Of a stretch of 64,000 bases of DNA, positions 28,181 to 64,000 are shown one piece after another. Each line of letters starts with the position of its first letter. The first letter of the stretch is position 1. The notes beneath the pieces are model-generated. The model saw nothing but the letters and a program-made list of their open reading frames with translations. It made no database searches and was not told the origin of the DNA. Source of the stretch: Diadema setosum (lineage: Eukaryota; Echinodermata; Echinoidea; Diadematoida; Diadematidae). The DNA lies in NCBI RefSeq assembly GCF_964275005.1, contig NC_092689.1, positions 8,823,200 to 8,887,199 on the forward strand, given 5' to 3'. The position numbers were made by a program, and so were the translations under genes.

Positions 28181-28906
28181 ATAATCACATGTGCATCCAA
28201 GGAGGTACATTATTCCTGATCATTGGGTGTATAGAGGCGACGCCCTTTAGCTTTACAGGAGCTACCTCCTTGCCCTTTTTGGTGCAACCTTTCTACTGAC
28301 CACTGACTGTGTACTACTGGCCATATGGCACGGCATGGGCCTGGCAGCAGTTAGAATCTAGACCCTCGTGCAGAGCTATTATATTATCAATACATTTGTT
28401 AATATTAGCATTCAAGACAAGGGCCTAAATTCACTACGTCCCACACACTGCCACTGGCCCACACCAGGTCACTGGACTGCACTGGGCCACAGCTTACCTC
28501 TAAAACAAGGCCAAGCAAGGACAAGGTTGATAAAATGGCTAAATCACTACAGTCAAACGGAAATAATGGCGCCGAAAGAATATCATGTTTTAACCGAAGT
28601 AATTTAGTAGTTGTTGACTAATCAACAGACAAAACAAAATTATCACAAGAACTTGAAGATGGCTGTTATCGTTGGACAGGCGGACGCGGACCACCATCCC
28701 AGCAATGCAATGACGTATTTAATACGCAACACTCCATTTTTTCTCACCGGGATCCCTATGTGCGGGACTAAAGCAAGTGCATGTAAGACGAAAAAGTGAA
28801 CAGATCAGAGAGATACGACTTACCAAACGCTATTCACACGAGATGCTACAGCCGTGAGCCTCGTGTTGATTCTGAATAGTCCTATGAAAGGTCTTACGAC
28901 AGACAT
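23565..28906 (-). CDS. NFU1: NFU1 mitochondrial iron-sulfur cluster scaffold (7 exons, complete)
   Basis: Late-acting mitochondrial Fe-S carrier that passes 4Fe-4S clusters to targets such as lipoyl synthase. Exons in coding order: 28824-28906 (ATG), 27149-27270, 26374-26509, 25557-25741, 24998-25101, 24240-24374, 23565-23636 (stop). Splice phases match and sum to 837 nt, giving 278 residues against about 254 in human. Residues 1-70 are rich in Arg, Ser and hydrophobics with almost no acids, as expected for a mitochondrial presequence. The Nfu N-terminal domain starts at about residue 71 with [18 protein letters not shown]. The C-terminal NifU domain has [17 protein letters not shown] and the cluster-binding CTSC motif (Cys225, Cys228). 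The ATG at 28906 is the only start that adds a presequence in frame. It lies head-to-head with KAT8. No broken or missing key residue was seen. Confidence 0.96.
27734..27772 (+). repeat. Fragment of the CCCTACATCGATG fold-back family
   Basis: This stretch in NFU1 intron 1 shares TTGCAACTGATTGACAAA and TGCCCTACATCGATGTA with the arms of the fold-back at 59881-60099. Only one arm is present here. Confidence 0.6.
28112..28178 (+). repeat. (CA)n microsatellite in NFU1 intron 1
   Basis: Mostly CA units with occasional TA and CG interruptions. Confidence 0.95.
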
Positions 28907-29979
28907 TTTGCAGGAGAAGCGGTTAAATTTCTTGTTTTCTGGTTGTTCGCGCTGCGCGCTGTATGTAGTCTGTTGGTAATTAACCCTTGTTGGTCGTAAA
29001 CTAAAGGAGTCTGTGGAAAAGACTATGCACCACTAAACTGGCCGTGTACCACTGCCTAGCTGCGGGCAGCTGCTCCGCACACAGTCAACCTATCTTAGCG
29101 GTCAAGTGTCCACAGCGGCCACCTGTATAGGTCTATATGGCCACAAGCCACCACATAGGCCTACCCACATACCACAAAAGCCATGTTTACAAAACTCTGT
29201 CTATAGTGGTCATCTGCCTCATATAACGGCCACTTTATCGTCTCCCTTGGTTGGCCGAGCAACAGATAGGTATACTTCAACTATATTCCCTGGAGCTTTT
29301 ACTGATGCACTTCATAAATACATTGCTATTTATACGCAAAATATGGCATCGGGCTCTGATGTGTACCCCCCCCCCCCCCCCCCCCGCACGCACACTTTTG
29401 ACAAAGAATAAAAACCAATAGGGGAGAGTGGGGTGAACTGGGACGCGGGAGAAGTGGGACCTCTCATATCTCAAAAAGTTTTGAAGTAATCAGCTTTCAA
29501 GTCTTATCACCTGTTATAAATAGGCATAACACATCAGAGTACAAGCATATGCCTGCCCTGCAACAGCTCTGCGGGAAAGTTAATTTAACAATTTTGAATA
29601 TTTTTTTTCGGACACTTTTTTGTAGTTTTTTTTTTTTCAGTCAATGTGAAGTATTTTCTGAATTCAACTTTATAGGTCTTATGAATTCCAATTATTCACA
29701 CAAAAAGATTTTGCAAAAGAAAAATAGCTAAATTGCACGTGATGATATAGGCTCCATTATGAATTTTTGGGGGTTCTGGGGTGAACTGGGACAGCATCAC
29801 TGCCCCACTTCTCCCTGTATTCAAAGTTATGATAAATATATCAAAGCTTTTCTTATTATTTTCTTTAAATTCTGGATGTTTTTGATGCAACTGTCTCTGA
29901 TGGACCACAACGGATATATCACGTTTTGCGATGAAACTCTTGCATGTGTAAATATTCAAACACACACAAATAGGGCCTA

Positions 29980-30098
<119 letters not shown>

Positions 30099-31027
30099 AT
30101 ATATTATGCTTGTAATATTGTTTAGACTAAACTAATGTTTGTCCCACCTCACCCAAACCAATGTCCCACTTCTCCGAGGGGGTGGCCCTCTTCACCCCGA
30201 TCAGAAGCATTTTTTTAATCGATAATAGGCCTACTTAACACTGAGACTTTTAGGAATATGCGAAGTAACAACCCATCACGTGGCATGATATAGCATTAGT
30301 AGTGTTTGGGCCATAGACATGAGAACCCCATTCTAAATATCAGAAAAGTTAGGAGGGAAATCATCAAATCACAATTTTTGTCTCACTTCTCCCCACTCTG
30401 ATGCACGCTTTTACGCATGCTCAGAACATGTTTTTGCCTTTGCACGTCCCCGTCGCGGAAATCTAAATAGTGGACCTTTTTATAACATACCCCTCCCTTT
30501 AAAGATAATGTGTGGGAGGGGTATACGTTCAAACGTAAAAATCAATGAATGACTTTTTTTTTCGGGGGGGGGGGGTAGTTTGGTTTGACGTCGGGGCCTA
30601 CCTAGCATCATCAACCATATGAAGAAAGCGACGAAGATGGCGGATGTGGGGGAAGAAGTTTCAACCTATTTAATTTGTATAATGGATGTGTTCTTTTTTT
30701 TGTTTCAAATAAAAAAAAAGCCCACTCTTATGTTGCATTTTGAAGCTTTGGGAAGAAGTTTCATATGTTATCACCGTTTTATGTTCAGCGGAGCGAACGA
30801 TCGATACCCTGCTCACCATGCAGGGAGAAGAGGATTCGTTCGAACTCACTGACAACCCTACGCCCTCCCCTTCCCCGCATCATCACCTCAATTATTTGCA
30901 TAATACTTAGTATGAAGTTGGCCATCATTGTTATCATTCAGGAAAACAAAGGCTGTATGAACCTTTCTTCGTTCGCGTTACTCGTATTCCACAACTTCGG
31001 GCTGGTACGTTAATAATTACGAGTAGT

Positions 31028-31033
31028 CACGTG
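31028..31033. promoter_or_regulatory. CACGTG E-box upstream of KAT8
   Basis: Palindromic E-box about 350 bp before the KAT8 start, followed by GCGCGCGAGCGC. This motif is bound by bHLH-ZIP factors such as USF or Myc/Max. Use at this site is not shown. Confidence 0.25.
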
Positions 31034-31378
31034 GGATTGTTTTGGGTGGTGCTACGAGCGCGCGAGCGCTCTATGTACAAAGGTATTGACCTCCAAGTGT
31101 AGACTCTAGTCAGAGAGATACCAGTAGTGTAGAGATGAGAGGTGTATCCGCAACACATTAGACGTACATGGTGTCTACAGTACTTGTACTACTAGTACAA
31201 AGTAGTAGGTGGTGCCCTTGCGATACACCTACACTTTAGGTACACCATGGATACATTAGTTCTATGGATACTCTGCTACACTCTACACCTGAATGCACCC
31301 TACGTACGCACACCGAGATTCGCGCGTGCGTTGCAATCGGAGTCTAGTCGCATCACATCGGAGAAAAGCGCAGCGAAG

Positions 31379-42517
<11,139 letters not shown>

Positions 42518-44548
42518 TGACCAAATCGGAGGGGACAAAAATGATGTGAGCTGGATGTGGCAGTCGTGAAGTTCCTGTTCATTTGATAGTGAGTGGCATC
42601 GTGTGGCCTGTGCTCTACTCGTAATGGACTTCCAGGCATATTTTTTTTTTTTAAATGTCCCAGGAATTTTGTCCGTTAGATAGACATGAAAGGGATTGAA
42701 GCCTACAGAGATGGTGCATAGAGTATCAATGGCCATCTGAAATGATACAATTCATGGCTTATAGGTGGTCATGAATCCCTGCTGCTCTATGATATCAAAC
42801 ACCATTTGCCATTAACACACTACATAGGATCCATCAGGATATTGAGAGAGGAGAAGTCACATAGTTTGATTTGCGTGAGTTCCAGTAAGTTGTTGGTTGG
42901 TATTCAGGAACTTTAGTCTCATTATTGTGTCTCTGTTTTCAAAGTTGTGGAGAGACATAGGAGTGGAATGCTTCATAATCTCATAGGATTCTTTGATCAT
43001 TAGAAGAGGAAAAGAGTCATTTGATATCCTAGCAAAGCTGTTGGAAGTGACAAACTTCTTTGGCATTCTTGTCTACTTTTTTTCAAAGTCATGAAAAACC
43101 TTAAACTGTGTGGAATTTTCATTTGAGAGTTTTGACAAGAGACTGGCATATGGGAAGGCCAGATGCAGATGTGTGTCAACTTTGATGTCAATAGTTGCAC
43201 ACCTCAGAAAAGCATGAGCTGTAAAGAAAACTAGCCATGGTTAGATGTTGGATACAATATGCTGTCAGCAGGAAGATAAGGCAGTTAGTTACAGCTGTGT
43301 TACTCGCAAAATGGTGTGTTTATGATGTAAGAGTAAAGACCTCAAAAAGTTGTAGCTTAACAGAATGATGTTTCCGTGTGCTGGGAGAAACGAGAATCAA
43401 GTTACGTCAGTGAAGCAAAATGTGTCCATCTCTGAAGTGAGTCAGATCACAGAAATCATTGCTGTATATTGAAAGGCAGAATTTGTATCCGTGAACCCCT
43501 TCAATCAGGCACAATTTAACAGTCGTGTGTATCTTGAAGCTGTACTGTACTTGCTTCGAGTTACTTTGTACCAAGTGGTGGGAAATCTTTGAAAGATGTG
43601 AAGATACAAATATTGCATATTGTAACTTTACCCCCCCCCCAAAAAAAAAAAAAAAAAACAATCTCATCTTTGGGTGATATTGTTGCACAGGTCATAGCAA
43701 ACTCTTGTGTTTAATTTTGCACCTGTGCACAAATTAGTTGTGTTCATATTTTGCAAGGTTGATGAGTGGCTGTTGCAGATGTACAGGCTATTGATAGTGC
43801 CAAGGTTTAAGAAAACAGCAACAAAAATTATCAGCCTTCAGGCGAAAAGCATCAAAGCAAGGCAGTGGTTTGTTTTGTCACCATTTGCTGGTGGATATTA
43901 TTTTGTTTATTCATTTTCTTAGCTGTTATGTATTTTTTTAAATCAATTTCATTGACTGTTATTTCATATATTTGTGACCTTGTTTTATTTGTAATACCAG
44001 TTTCATGGCCTGTTTGGTCGTAAAGAACTAGAGAAGAAGCCCATCATGAAAGTGTGTGCACTTTGTATATTATTCACATCAATGTCAATACTGAATGTCC
44101 TTGAAGAAAATCTACTCGATGAGCACTATGTTGAAAGGTGAAACACAAATATCAGTATTGTGAAGTACATCAAAATTGTAAATGTTTTGTTTGTATTCAG
44201 AAGTTATTTATCATGATGATATATGTGTCTTTTATTTTATAATTTTTATGATCAAGTTCTTTTTTGTCATTTTTTTTTAATAGATAGAATGTTTTGGGCT
44301 TACTGCTTGTAAATGTATTGAAGACAACCAGGGGTATGCACTCAAACATTTCTTTCCTTCCATGCAAACTTCCCTGTTCATGTGTGAAAACGTAGCTTGA
44401 ATTTCGTGTGAAGTTAGCGGTAACGTTTTGCTCTTTCCACCATTGTACCATATGTTGCAACTGTTGTGGTGTAAATACCTATAGTGTTATTTTACTATCA
44501 TGTATATAGTAATCTATGTGAATAGGATGTGAATTATTCAGAAGTGTT

Positions 44549-44554
44549 AATAAA
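44549..44554 (+). terminator. Candidate poly(A) signal of KAT8
   Basis: AATAAA followed by a T-rich stretch, about 2.0 kb after the KAT8 stop. The DNA between (42518-44548) is AT-rich, ORF-poor and fits a long 3' UTR, with one C/A homopolymer tract at 43630-43658. Confidence 0.45.
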
Positions 44555-44670
44555 TTCTTTTTTTTTAAAGAAAGTGGACTTTGACTCTGACTCTTTCTTT
44601 GATTTCTTTTACTGCCAATGGCTTGATTAGAATTCATAGTCATCGTAAAGATATTTGCATGTGTTCTTAA

Positions 44671-45447
44671 CCCTAATCAGGCTGGGGGGGGGGGGCGGAA
44701 TCCGCCCCCCCCTCGACGTTTCGCGCAATATCTTCACAACGCGATAAGCTCCCGCCGCGATGTTTCATGACTTTTTTCTTTCAAGTATCGCGCAACTTTT
44801 GAGACCCAAATTGTTGCGCCCGCGCGTACCGTTTTGACGCGACGCCCGTTCGAAAAAAATTTGTCAACCCCAAAATTGCTCCAAAACGTGATTTTGTGTA
44901 CAAATCCAATGCAAATTGTGTTTTTTCAATTAATTCACATAAAAATTCATATCTTCACTAAGAATGGCCGAATTAGTTTATTTTAGCATAATAATGCTTC
45001 GAAAAATGTCTGTGACAAATTTTGGCCAAAAAACAAACAAAAACAAAAGGTCAAAAAACAAAGAAATACATAAGAAATTAAAAAAAACAATAAAATACAT
45101 AAGAAATTGAATTCGATACAGATTTTTTTTTATCCTATGTCTCAGAAGAATGATACAAGAAACATTTTTAAAAAGAAATTAGCTTAATTGGAGCATTAAT
45201 AAGTGATTTAGAGCCCAAAACTGATTTTATGCATAAATTACAATAATTAATTGATATAAAATATAAGAAAAAATTTTCGGAGAAAGCAACCATACATTTT
45301 GATAGAATACATCGCGGGCGTCGCGTGTGCCGATTTTCGGCGCGATCGCGCGTTCCATAGGCGAGATCTGAAGGGGGGGCGGAATCCGCCCCCCCCCCCC
45401 CCCCCCCCCCGATATAGCATAGCCAAAAAAGCCCAGCCTGATTAGGG
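44671..45447. mobile_element. 777-bp TTAA-flanked MITE with CCCTAATCAGGCTGGG ends
   Basis: Flanked by TTAA at 44667-44670 and 45448-45451. CCCTAATCAGGCTGGG at the left is inverted at the right. Just inside each end is GGCGGAATCCGCCCCCCC. The interior has CpG-rich stretches but no ORF of note. A TTAA target suggests mobilisation by a piggyBac- or Kolobok-type transposase. Confidence 0.85.
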
Positions 45448-45560
45448 TTAAAGGGATGATATACTCTCAATTGAGGTGAGGATTCAGCTTACAACTTTAT
45501 GAAAGATACAGTTGTACATAGAAACCACTCTATGACATGTTAAAAAACATACAATTCTAA

Positions 45561-45738
45561 GAGGAATTCAAAGTTTATTTGATAGATACCTGTTCTGAAA
45601 TGGCTGAGATATTTAATAACAAAGTAAAACAAAGCGGTCCTAATAAAAGGCGAGTCCCACCTTTAATTAGGATCACTTCGTTTTGGATATCTCGGCCATT
45701 TCAAAACCAATTTTCATCAAATAAACTTTGAATTCCTC
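45561..45738. repeat. Short fold-back repeat
   Basis: GAGGAATTCAAAGTTTATTT is inverted at 45717-45738. A second, looser pair (GAAATGGCTGAGATAT, ATATCTCGGCCATTTC) lies further in, around AGGCGAGTCCCACC. Likely a small MITE. Confidence 0.65.
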
Positions 45739-46089
45739 ATTGAATTATGTGCTTTTTCATATTTCATAAGAGGTTTTTTTCATCATCTCAAAAAATTATT
45801 TTAAAAAATGGAAACCTTTAGCTCCATCTCAGCTGAAACTGTACTACCCCTTTTAAGCAAAACAGATAAACAGAAGTCTTCCTTAGCCCAGTGGTCCACT
45901 TTTCAGACCCCTACATTAAAAGAAAATGAATATAGGCTGTGCATATACACTCTACTTGTGCTGTTCTACCTGTTACAGATACATGCCCCATATTAACCAT
46001 TGGATATGCAACTCAGCAACACTTTACACTTGCTAAAGAGTACTTTAAGATCTCGAAACTTAACAGATACATCGGGGCTCTTCATTAGC

Positions 46090-46345
46090 TTTTTCTCTGA
46101 TGGCCTGTTTGGGCCACTAAAACCTTTGAATCTGAAATTTTGGTGGCCCAAAAAGGAAATAGCAGCCTGAAAAAGGGGAATATAAATATTCATTTTAAAT
46201 TTTGACTGTCCAATTGGGGCACCAAAAGATAAACTTTTGGAAATTTGGTGGCCCAACATCAATATTTAGTGGCCCCGGGTCACAGGTCACTGCTATATGT
46301 AGTGGCCACGGCTCACAGGTCACTGCTAATGTTGAGCCCTGAATA
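46090..46345 (-). repeat. Dispersed repeat ending in CAGGGCTCAACATTAGC
   Basis: On the minus strand it opens CAGGGCTCAACATTAGC and contains a duplicated GGTCACAGGTCACTGCTA-like unit, then GGGCCACCAAA repeated. The opening resembles hAT-type MITE ends. The far end is not defined. Confidence 0.4.
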
Positions 46346-47041
46346 CATTTAGACTTCTATCAGTCACAAGTAAATCTCCCCTTTCAATCACTGGAGCTCC
46401 ATTCAGCAAGCTTTACAAGTGCTTAAAACAAGCTGGACACTCCAGTCGGTCATTTTGTACTGCTCTCATACTCGTGTTTATCACAAATGAAATTGTCAAC
46501 AAAGTCAATACAAGCTCTCTCACACAAAGACCAAAATGTGCTTCGTGTTTCTAACCCTACATGCTCCCTCCCCCCCCCCCCACACACACACACTTGCAGT
46601 CTTACACTTAAAAATCTACAACTGTATGTCATTAACTTGAGGCATCTGCACTACAAGAGCATTCATTGCAGTTGGGTCACACATCATAACTAGCGCAGAT
46701 ACATACATCCTAAAAATGACAATGTCGAGCTCATAAGAAAAACAAGAATGAGGCCTTTCATGATGTACAGTGAAACTTGCAAAAATCGAAAAAATCAGTT
46801 GCCAAGGTAAGTCAAAGAAAATTCTAGCCTGATTGGATATATAAAGCATGTGTTAATTCTATTGCATTAGTCAAAATTCATGCAAGTTGAGGGATTTTCA
46901 GTGGTCCTTCAGTATTCGACCTAGGCATGGTTAACTGTAATCTGTTGTGAAGAGGAACTCTAAGAGGTCAAGCGGGATAGTTCTTTGAAGGTTGTATGAG
47001 AAAAACTGAGCGAACAATACCAGTATGAATTTCTCATTCAT

Positions 47042-47063
47042 TTTATTGCACAAATTCTTTATT
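47042..47063 (-). terminator. Two AATAAA motifs, possible 3' end of CYP4V transcript
   Basis: Minus-strand AATAAA at 47063-47058 and 47047-47042, about 3 kb after the P450 stop. Closer AATAAA-like motifs exist (about 49084-49089), so the assignment is weak. Confidence 0.2.
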
Positions 47064-47801
47064 TTCCTTGGAAAAAAACAACAATGAAAAACACGTTTGC
47101 ACCAAAATCATGTGTAGAGTGAACCGTCATCACTAAATCACTACATCGCCAAAGAAGCATGTGAACATGAGACACTATACACTTGCATTTATGAATAAAA
47201 AACATTCATGAATAAAAAAACATTTCATACATTTTAATATGAGAATGCACCATTGCATTGCAAGTCAATGAAATTGACACTGTAGTTTAAAACTGATAGC
47301 CATCAATGATACACTTTCAGTCATAAAAATCAGTCATATAGTAAGCATAAATCCTTCTGTTTACACAGAAATCTGTTCACTCTCACACATTTGGTGAGTA
47401 AAAACACAGTAACATATGTATTAACAAGGCTGGTAATTTAAGTGACTCTGTTTCACAGTTATCACATTTATACTAACACATTAGTTTGTGTTTACATGTC
47501 TCAAAGATGTCTCAAACCTTCCATACTACTTCTTTTGCTCTTCATATTGTAGAAATCATCTCATAGAAGGCATCAAGATTCAAGGGCAATGTAAGCTATT
47601 CAAGAAGTAACCGTATGTAATGTGCCATGTAAAAAATAAATCTTAAAATGTTACTACCAGGCGTTAACACAAATGTAACTATACGTTGTGGACCAATCCG
47701 TTTCCACACACCAGGATAAATCATGTAAGCAACAAGCTGCCATAGTAACTACTAGCAATCACAATTCCTTCCCAATTTTGTTTCTCTGCATGTAATACAT
47801 A

Positions 47802-48561
47802 TGTGACCCGCTACAACAAAATGATCCTAAAGTCGGGCGAGGTCGATTATTTGAAAATTGCATGACATAATTCCCTAATCTTTCTGCTTTAAATTGATAT
47901 ATAACACGTCTCATAAAAATAATCGGCTGCGGAGATATCGATGTCTAAAAGAGAGCATGTCAAGACGTCTGGGAAATCACTGTTTCGAGAAAAGCGCCCT
48001 AAAAGTTCTCCTTGCGACGCAATCACAATCAAAACACGCAAGTCAGTATTCACCTCCGGACAATAGAAGTTAAGCCCTAGCAACCCCCGAAATGCTAATT
48101 CAAACACAGCGTCGGCGGTCTCCTCACCGACCAATCAGCGACCAGGATGTCAGGAGAAGCGGCTAGGCATAGCGCAACCCGCCCGCACGCACCAGTCGAC
48201 TGGGCAGTGTGCGAGCTTCATGCTTCGGTTAGCGGCAAGCAGCAAACTGACCAATGAGATCACTCTGGTCGTTGTTAGGGGCGGAGCCTATGTGTGGCGC
48301 TCAATCCAAATGTTCAAGCCAGTTTCTGCTTCGTTGAAACGCCAAAAAAACATGGCCCAGAAAAACGCTATTTTTTGGTCTTTCCTTTCATCATTTTGCT
48401 TCAAAATTTCGACAGATGATAGAAGACATGTTAGACTCTGATAATATGTCAAATTCAGAAAATCATAAGTTTTGACCAATTTTGATGCTGTAACTTCAAA
48501 CTCGATTTTCACGGCTTCGACCGTGCGCGACTTTAGGACCATTTTGTTGTAGCGGGTCACA
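47802..48561. mobile_element. 760-bp TIR element with GTGACCCGCTACAAC ends
   Basis: TGTGACCCGCTACAACAAAA at the left is inverted at the right end, and the match continues through ATGrTCCTAAAGTCG, about 35 bp in all. The interior is moderately GC-rich, with TCCTCACCGACCAATCAG and CAAACTGACCAATGAG in inverted-like positions. No transposase, so non-autonomous. Confidence 0.85.
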
Positions 48562-49700
48562 TATATCTATGTACAACTGTGTAACTATGAACACACCTGC
48601 AAAGATGTTAATGAAAGGAACACTGCAATGACAACTGATTCAAATTGTATGCATACTGAATCTTTATAATTTAAGTCATTCTTTCTGACACAGCAACAAT
48701 GACTGCAAGCAAGCTGGATTTCAAGTGCATTGAGTGTGTTTAGGTGAGCTGGAATGACTTGTTACTAGGGCCTCAGAGAAAAAACAAACAAACAAAAAAC
48801 ACAGATTTGAATACAACATTGGTAAGGGGTCCATCAGTGAAAACAATGTGATGCAAAGCAAAGGTGAGAAAGGCAGCAAAATAATGGTGGAAGCACATTG
48901 TTGGAGATGAAGAAAACTGCTATACTTGCTTGACAAAAGCAAATACTACAATGGATGGAAGAAGATGATGTATAAAAGTGAGGCAATATTTCATTGGCAA
49001 AACAAATGCACAATGATAAACAGTGATTCACAATATACTAACACAACCATCTGTTTTGTCCCATCTACAAATCACCACTATCTTTTATTTACATAAAATG
49101 TAGTCCTACAAGTGTGATGACAAACATATCAGGCATTATTGATGATTTCACAGCAACTGTAGTGGACAAGAGAGGACGAGACACGAGCTAACCACAAGCT
49201 GCACGTGAGAAGGCATGACTAACGGCTAATACTGACGTGGACGGCTGACCTTCATCGTAGGTGGTACCCCTCTCTCACAAAGTAGTAATGGGTGTGAACA
49301 GGAAGAAGCCCTTAGTTTAGCAAAGACTATTAACATTTATGCATGAGGGGCATAGACACTATCATTAATTTTCAATAGAGTCCCAAAGTGTGATGTCATG
49401 GTGCATTCATCGCCATCGAAACTGGTTCTAAACAACCTCACCTGGCCCAAGTGTTTATGCATGCACCTGTTTCCAAGTCAAGCTATAACAAAAGACTGTG
49501 ATATCATCACTTTGGTACTCTATTGCCTTCTCTTCATTTTCAAAAGGCAGATAAGTGCAAGGTCAACCAGTTGATACACTCCTTAATAATCATTATTACT
49601 ACGGCATTGTATATGTGAGGGGATCCATGACATTTGCTGCGAGAATTGCTCCCATGAAATACCTGCACGCTGAGCCAAACATAAATTCTACCCACAAACA

Positions 49701-49774
49701 TAACCCTAACCCTAATCATAATCCTCACATCAAACTAAACCTAAAACCCTACCACAACCCTAACCCTAACCCTA
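49701..49774 (+). repeat. Interstitial telomere-like CCCTAA repeats
   Basis: Degenerate CCCTAA units, with two short perfect runs of two to three units. Likely an old interstitial telomeric-type repeat rather than a chromosome end. Confidence 0.75.
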
Positions 49775-49847
49775 CAGCTGTAAGTCCTTGGAGAAAATAA
49801 AAACCGAACAACTATCGCAGGAGCAAATTTAGTGTTGCAATGTGAGG

Positions 49848-50035
49848 AGCCATTGTGGCTCAGTGGAAAAAGAAAACAAAACAAAAAACACTGACTCTCA
49901 GTCATAAGGTCCTTGGTTCAAGTCTGTTGGGCAGCAGAGGTCATGCCTGATATGACAGGCAAGGCACTTAATATCATCATTTTCATGCTACACAACTCTC
50001 TCTTAAAGGTGAATTCTCTTTATAGATTGAAGGAG
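49848..50035 (+). mobile_element. tRNA-derived SINE-like sequence
   Basis: GAGCCATTGTGGCTCAGTGG includes a Pol III A-box (TGGCTCAGTGG). After an A-rich insertion, GGTTCAAGTCT matches a B-box with one or two changes. A tRNA-unrelated part follows with TGACAGGCAAGGCACTTAA. It lies 40 bp beyond the P450 stop codon, ending at a poly-G (50047-50063). Confidence 0.6.
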
Positions 50036-50071
50036 ATGGTGGGGGAGGGGGGGGGGGGGGGGGAGCTGCTC

Positions 50072-63871
<13,800 letters not shown>

Positions 63872-64000
63872 CTTGGTGGTAGTGTCAAACTTTTTACATC
63901 ATTACTCACACTAAGAGGTGTAGTTATGTTCGTCTGTTCAGAAAGAGAGATTCATAATTGTTTTAGTAGCAAAGTTTTCGATGGAATATGCCGCATATAG
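63872..64000. other. 5' flank of the CYP4V-like gene
   Basis: Last 129 bp of the window, upstream of the P450 start codon. It is probably 5' UTR or promoter. No recognisable motif was seen. Confidence 0.4.

Noticed and set aside
28368-28799. Two short plus-strand ORFs inside NFU1 intron 1, one with a good ATG context
   Set aside because: Short, unrecognised and antisense to NFU1. No evidence of a gene.
31247-31378. Upstream in-frame ATG that would lengthen KAT8 by 44 residues
   Set aside because: The added sequence resembles no MYST N-terminus, and the downstream ATG has the better context. A longer form is not excluded.

Overview
The window is eukaryotic (metazoan) genomic DNA. It has intron-rich genes with GT/AG splice sites, long AT-rich introns, many microsatellites and a dense population of small terminal-inverted-repeat (TIR) elements. 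Several repeats look like those I remember from echinoderm, especially sea urchin, genomes: short palindromic elements with GGGCCCnTTTCAT ends, a GTGACCCGCTACAAC-ended element and a GCCTCCGCC-ended element. An echinoderm, probably an echinoid, is my best inference, but it is not proven from the sequence alone.

Four protein-coding genes can be read exon by exon. In each, the splice phases agree from end to end. (1) 1-16451, +: the 3' part of a PTPN13-like (PTP-BL/FAP-1) PDZ/tyrosine-phosphatase gene, 16 exons seen, entering from the left edge. (2) 23565-28906, -: a complete NFU1 iron-sulfur scaffold gene, 7 exons, 278 residues. (3) 31379-42517, +: a complete KAT8/MOF MYST histone acetyltransferase gene, 10 exons, 454 residues. 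(4) 50072-63871, -: a complete CYP4V2-like cytochrome P450 gene, 11 exons, 503 residues. PTPN13/NFU1 and KAT8/CYP4V are tail-to-tail pairs. NFU1 and KAT8 are head-to-head, about 2.5 kb apart. The genes are functionally unrelated (junctional signalling, mitochondrial Fe-S assembly, H4K16 acetylation, fatty-acid omega-hydroxylation), so nothing suggests a shared pathway.

The rest is introns, UTRs and intergenic DNA rich in repeats. The most structured part is KAT8 intron 7 (37622-40779). It holds a TTAA-flanked element with about 140-bp TIRs, and nested in it are a second TIR element carrying a decayed SAP-like coding remnant and a 617-bp near-perfect fold-back. Other notable items are a tRNA-like sequence in the loop of a 254-bp fold-back (61628-61881), a tRNA-derived SINE-like sequence (49848-50035), three related GGGCCC-type palindromic MITEs, a MITE family of which one copy ends 11 bp inside a P450 intron, and a repeat rich in AGGTCA direct repeats inside the PTPN13 gene. 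No rRNA genes, CRISPR arrays, retroviral elements or operon-like gene systems were seen, and I found no clear undescribed biochemical system.
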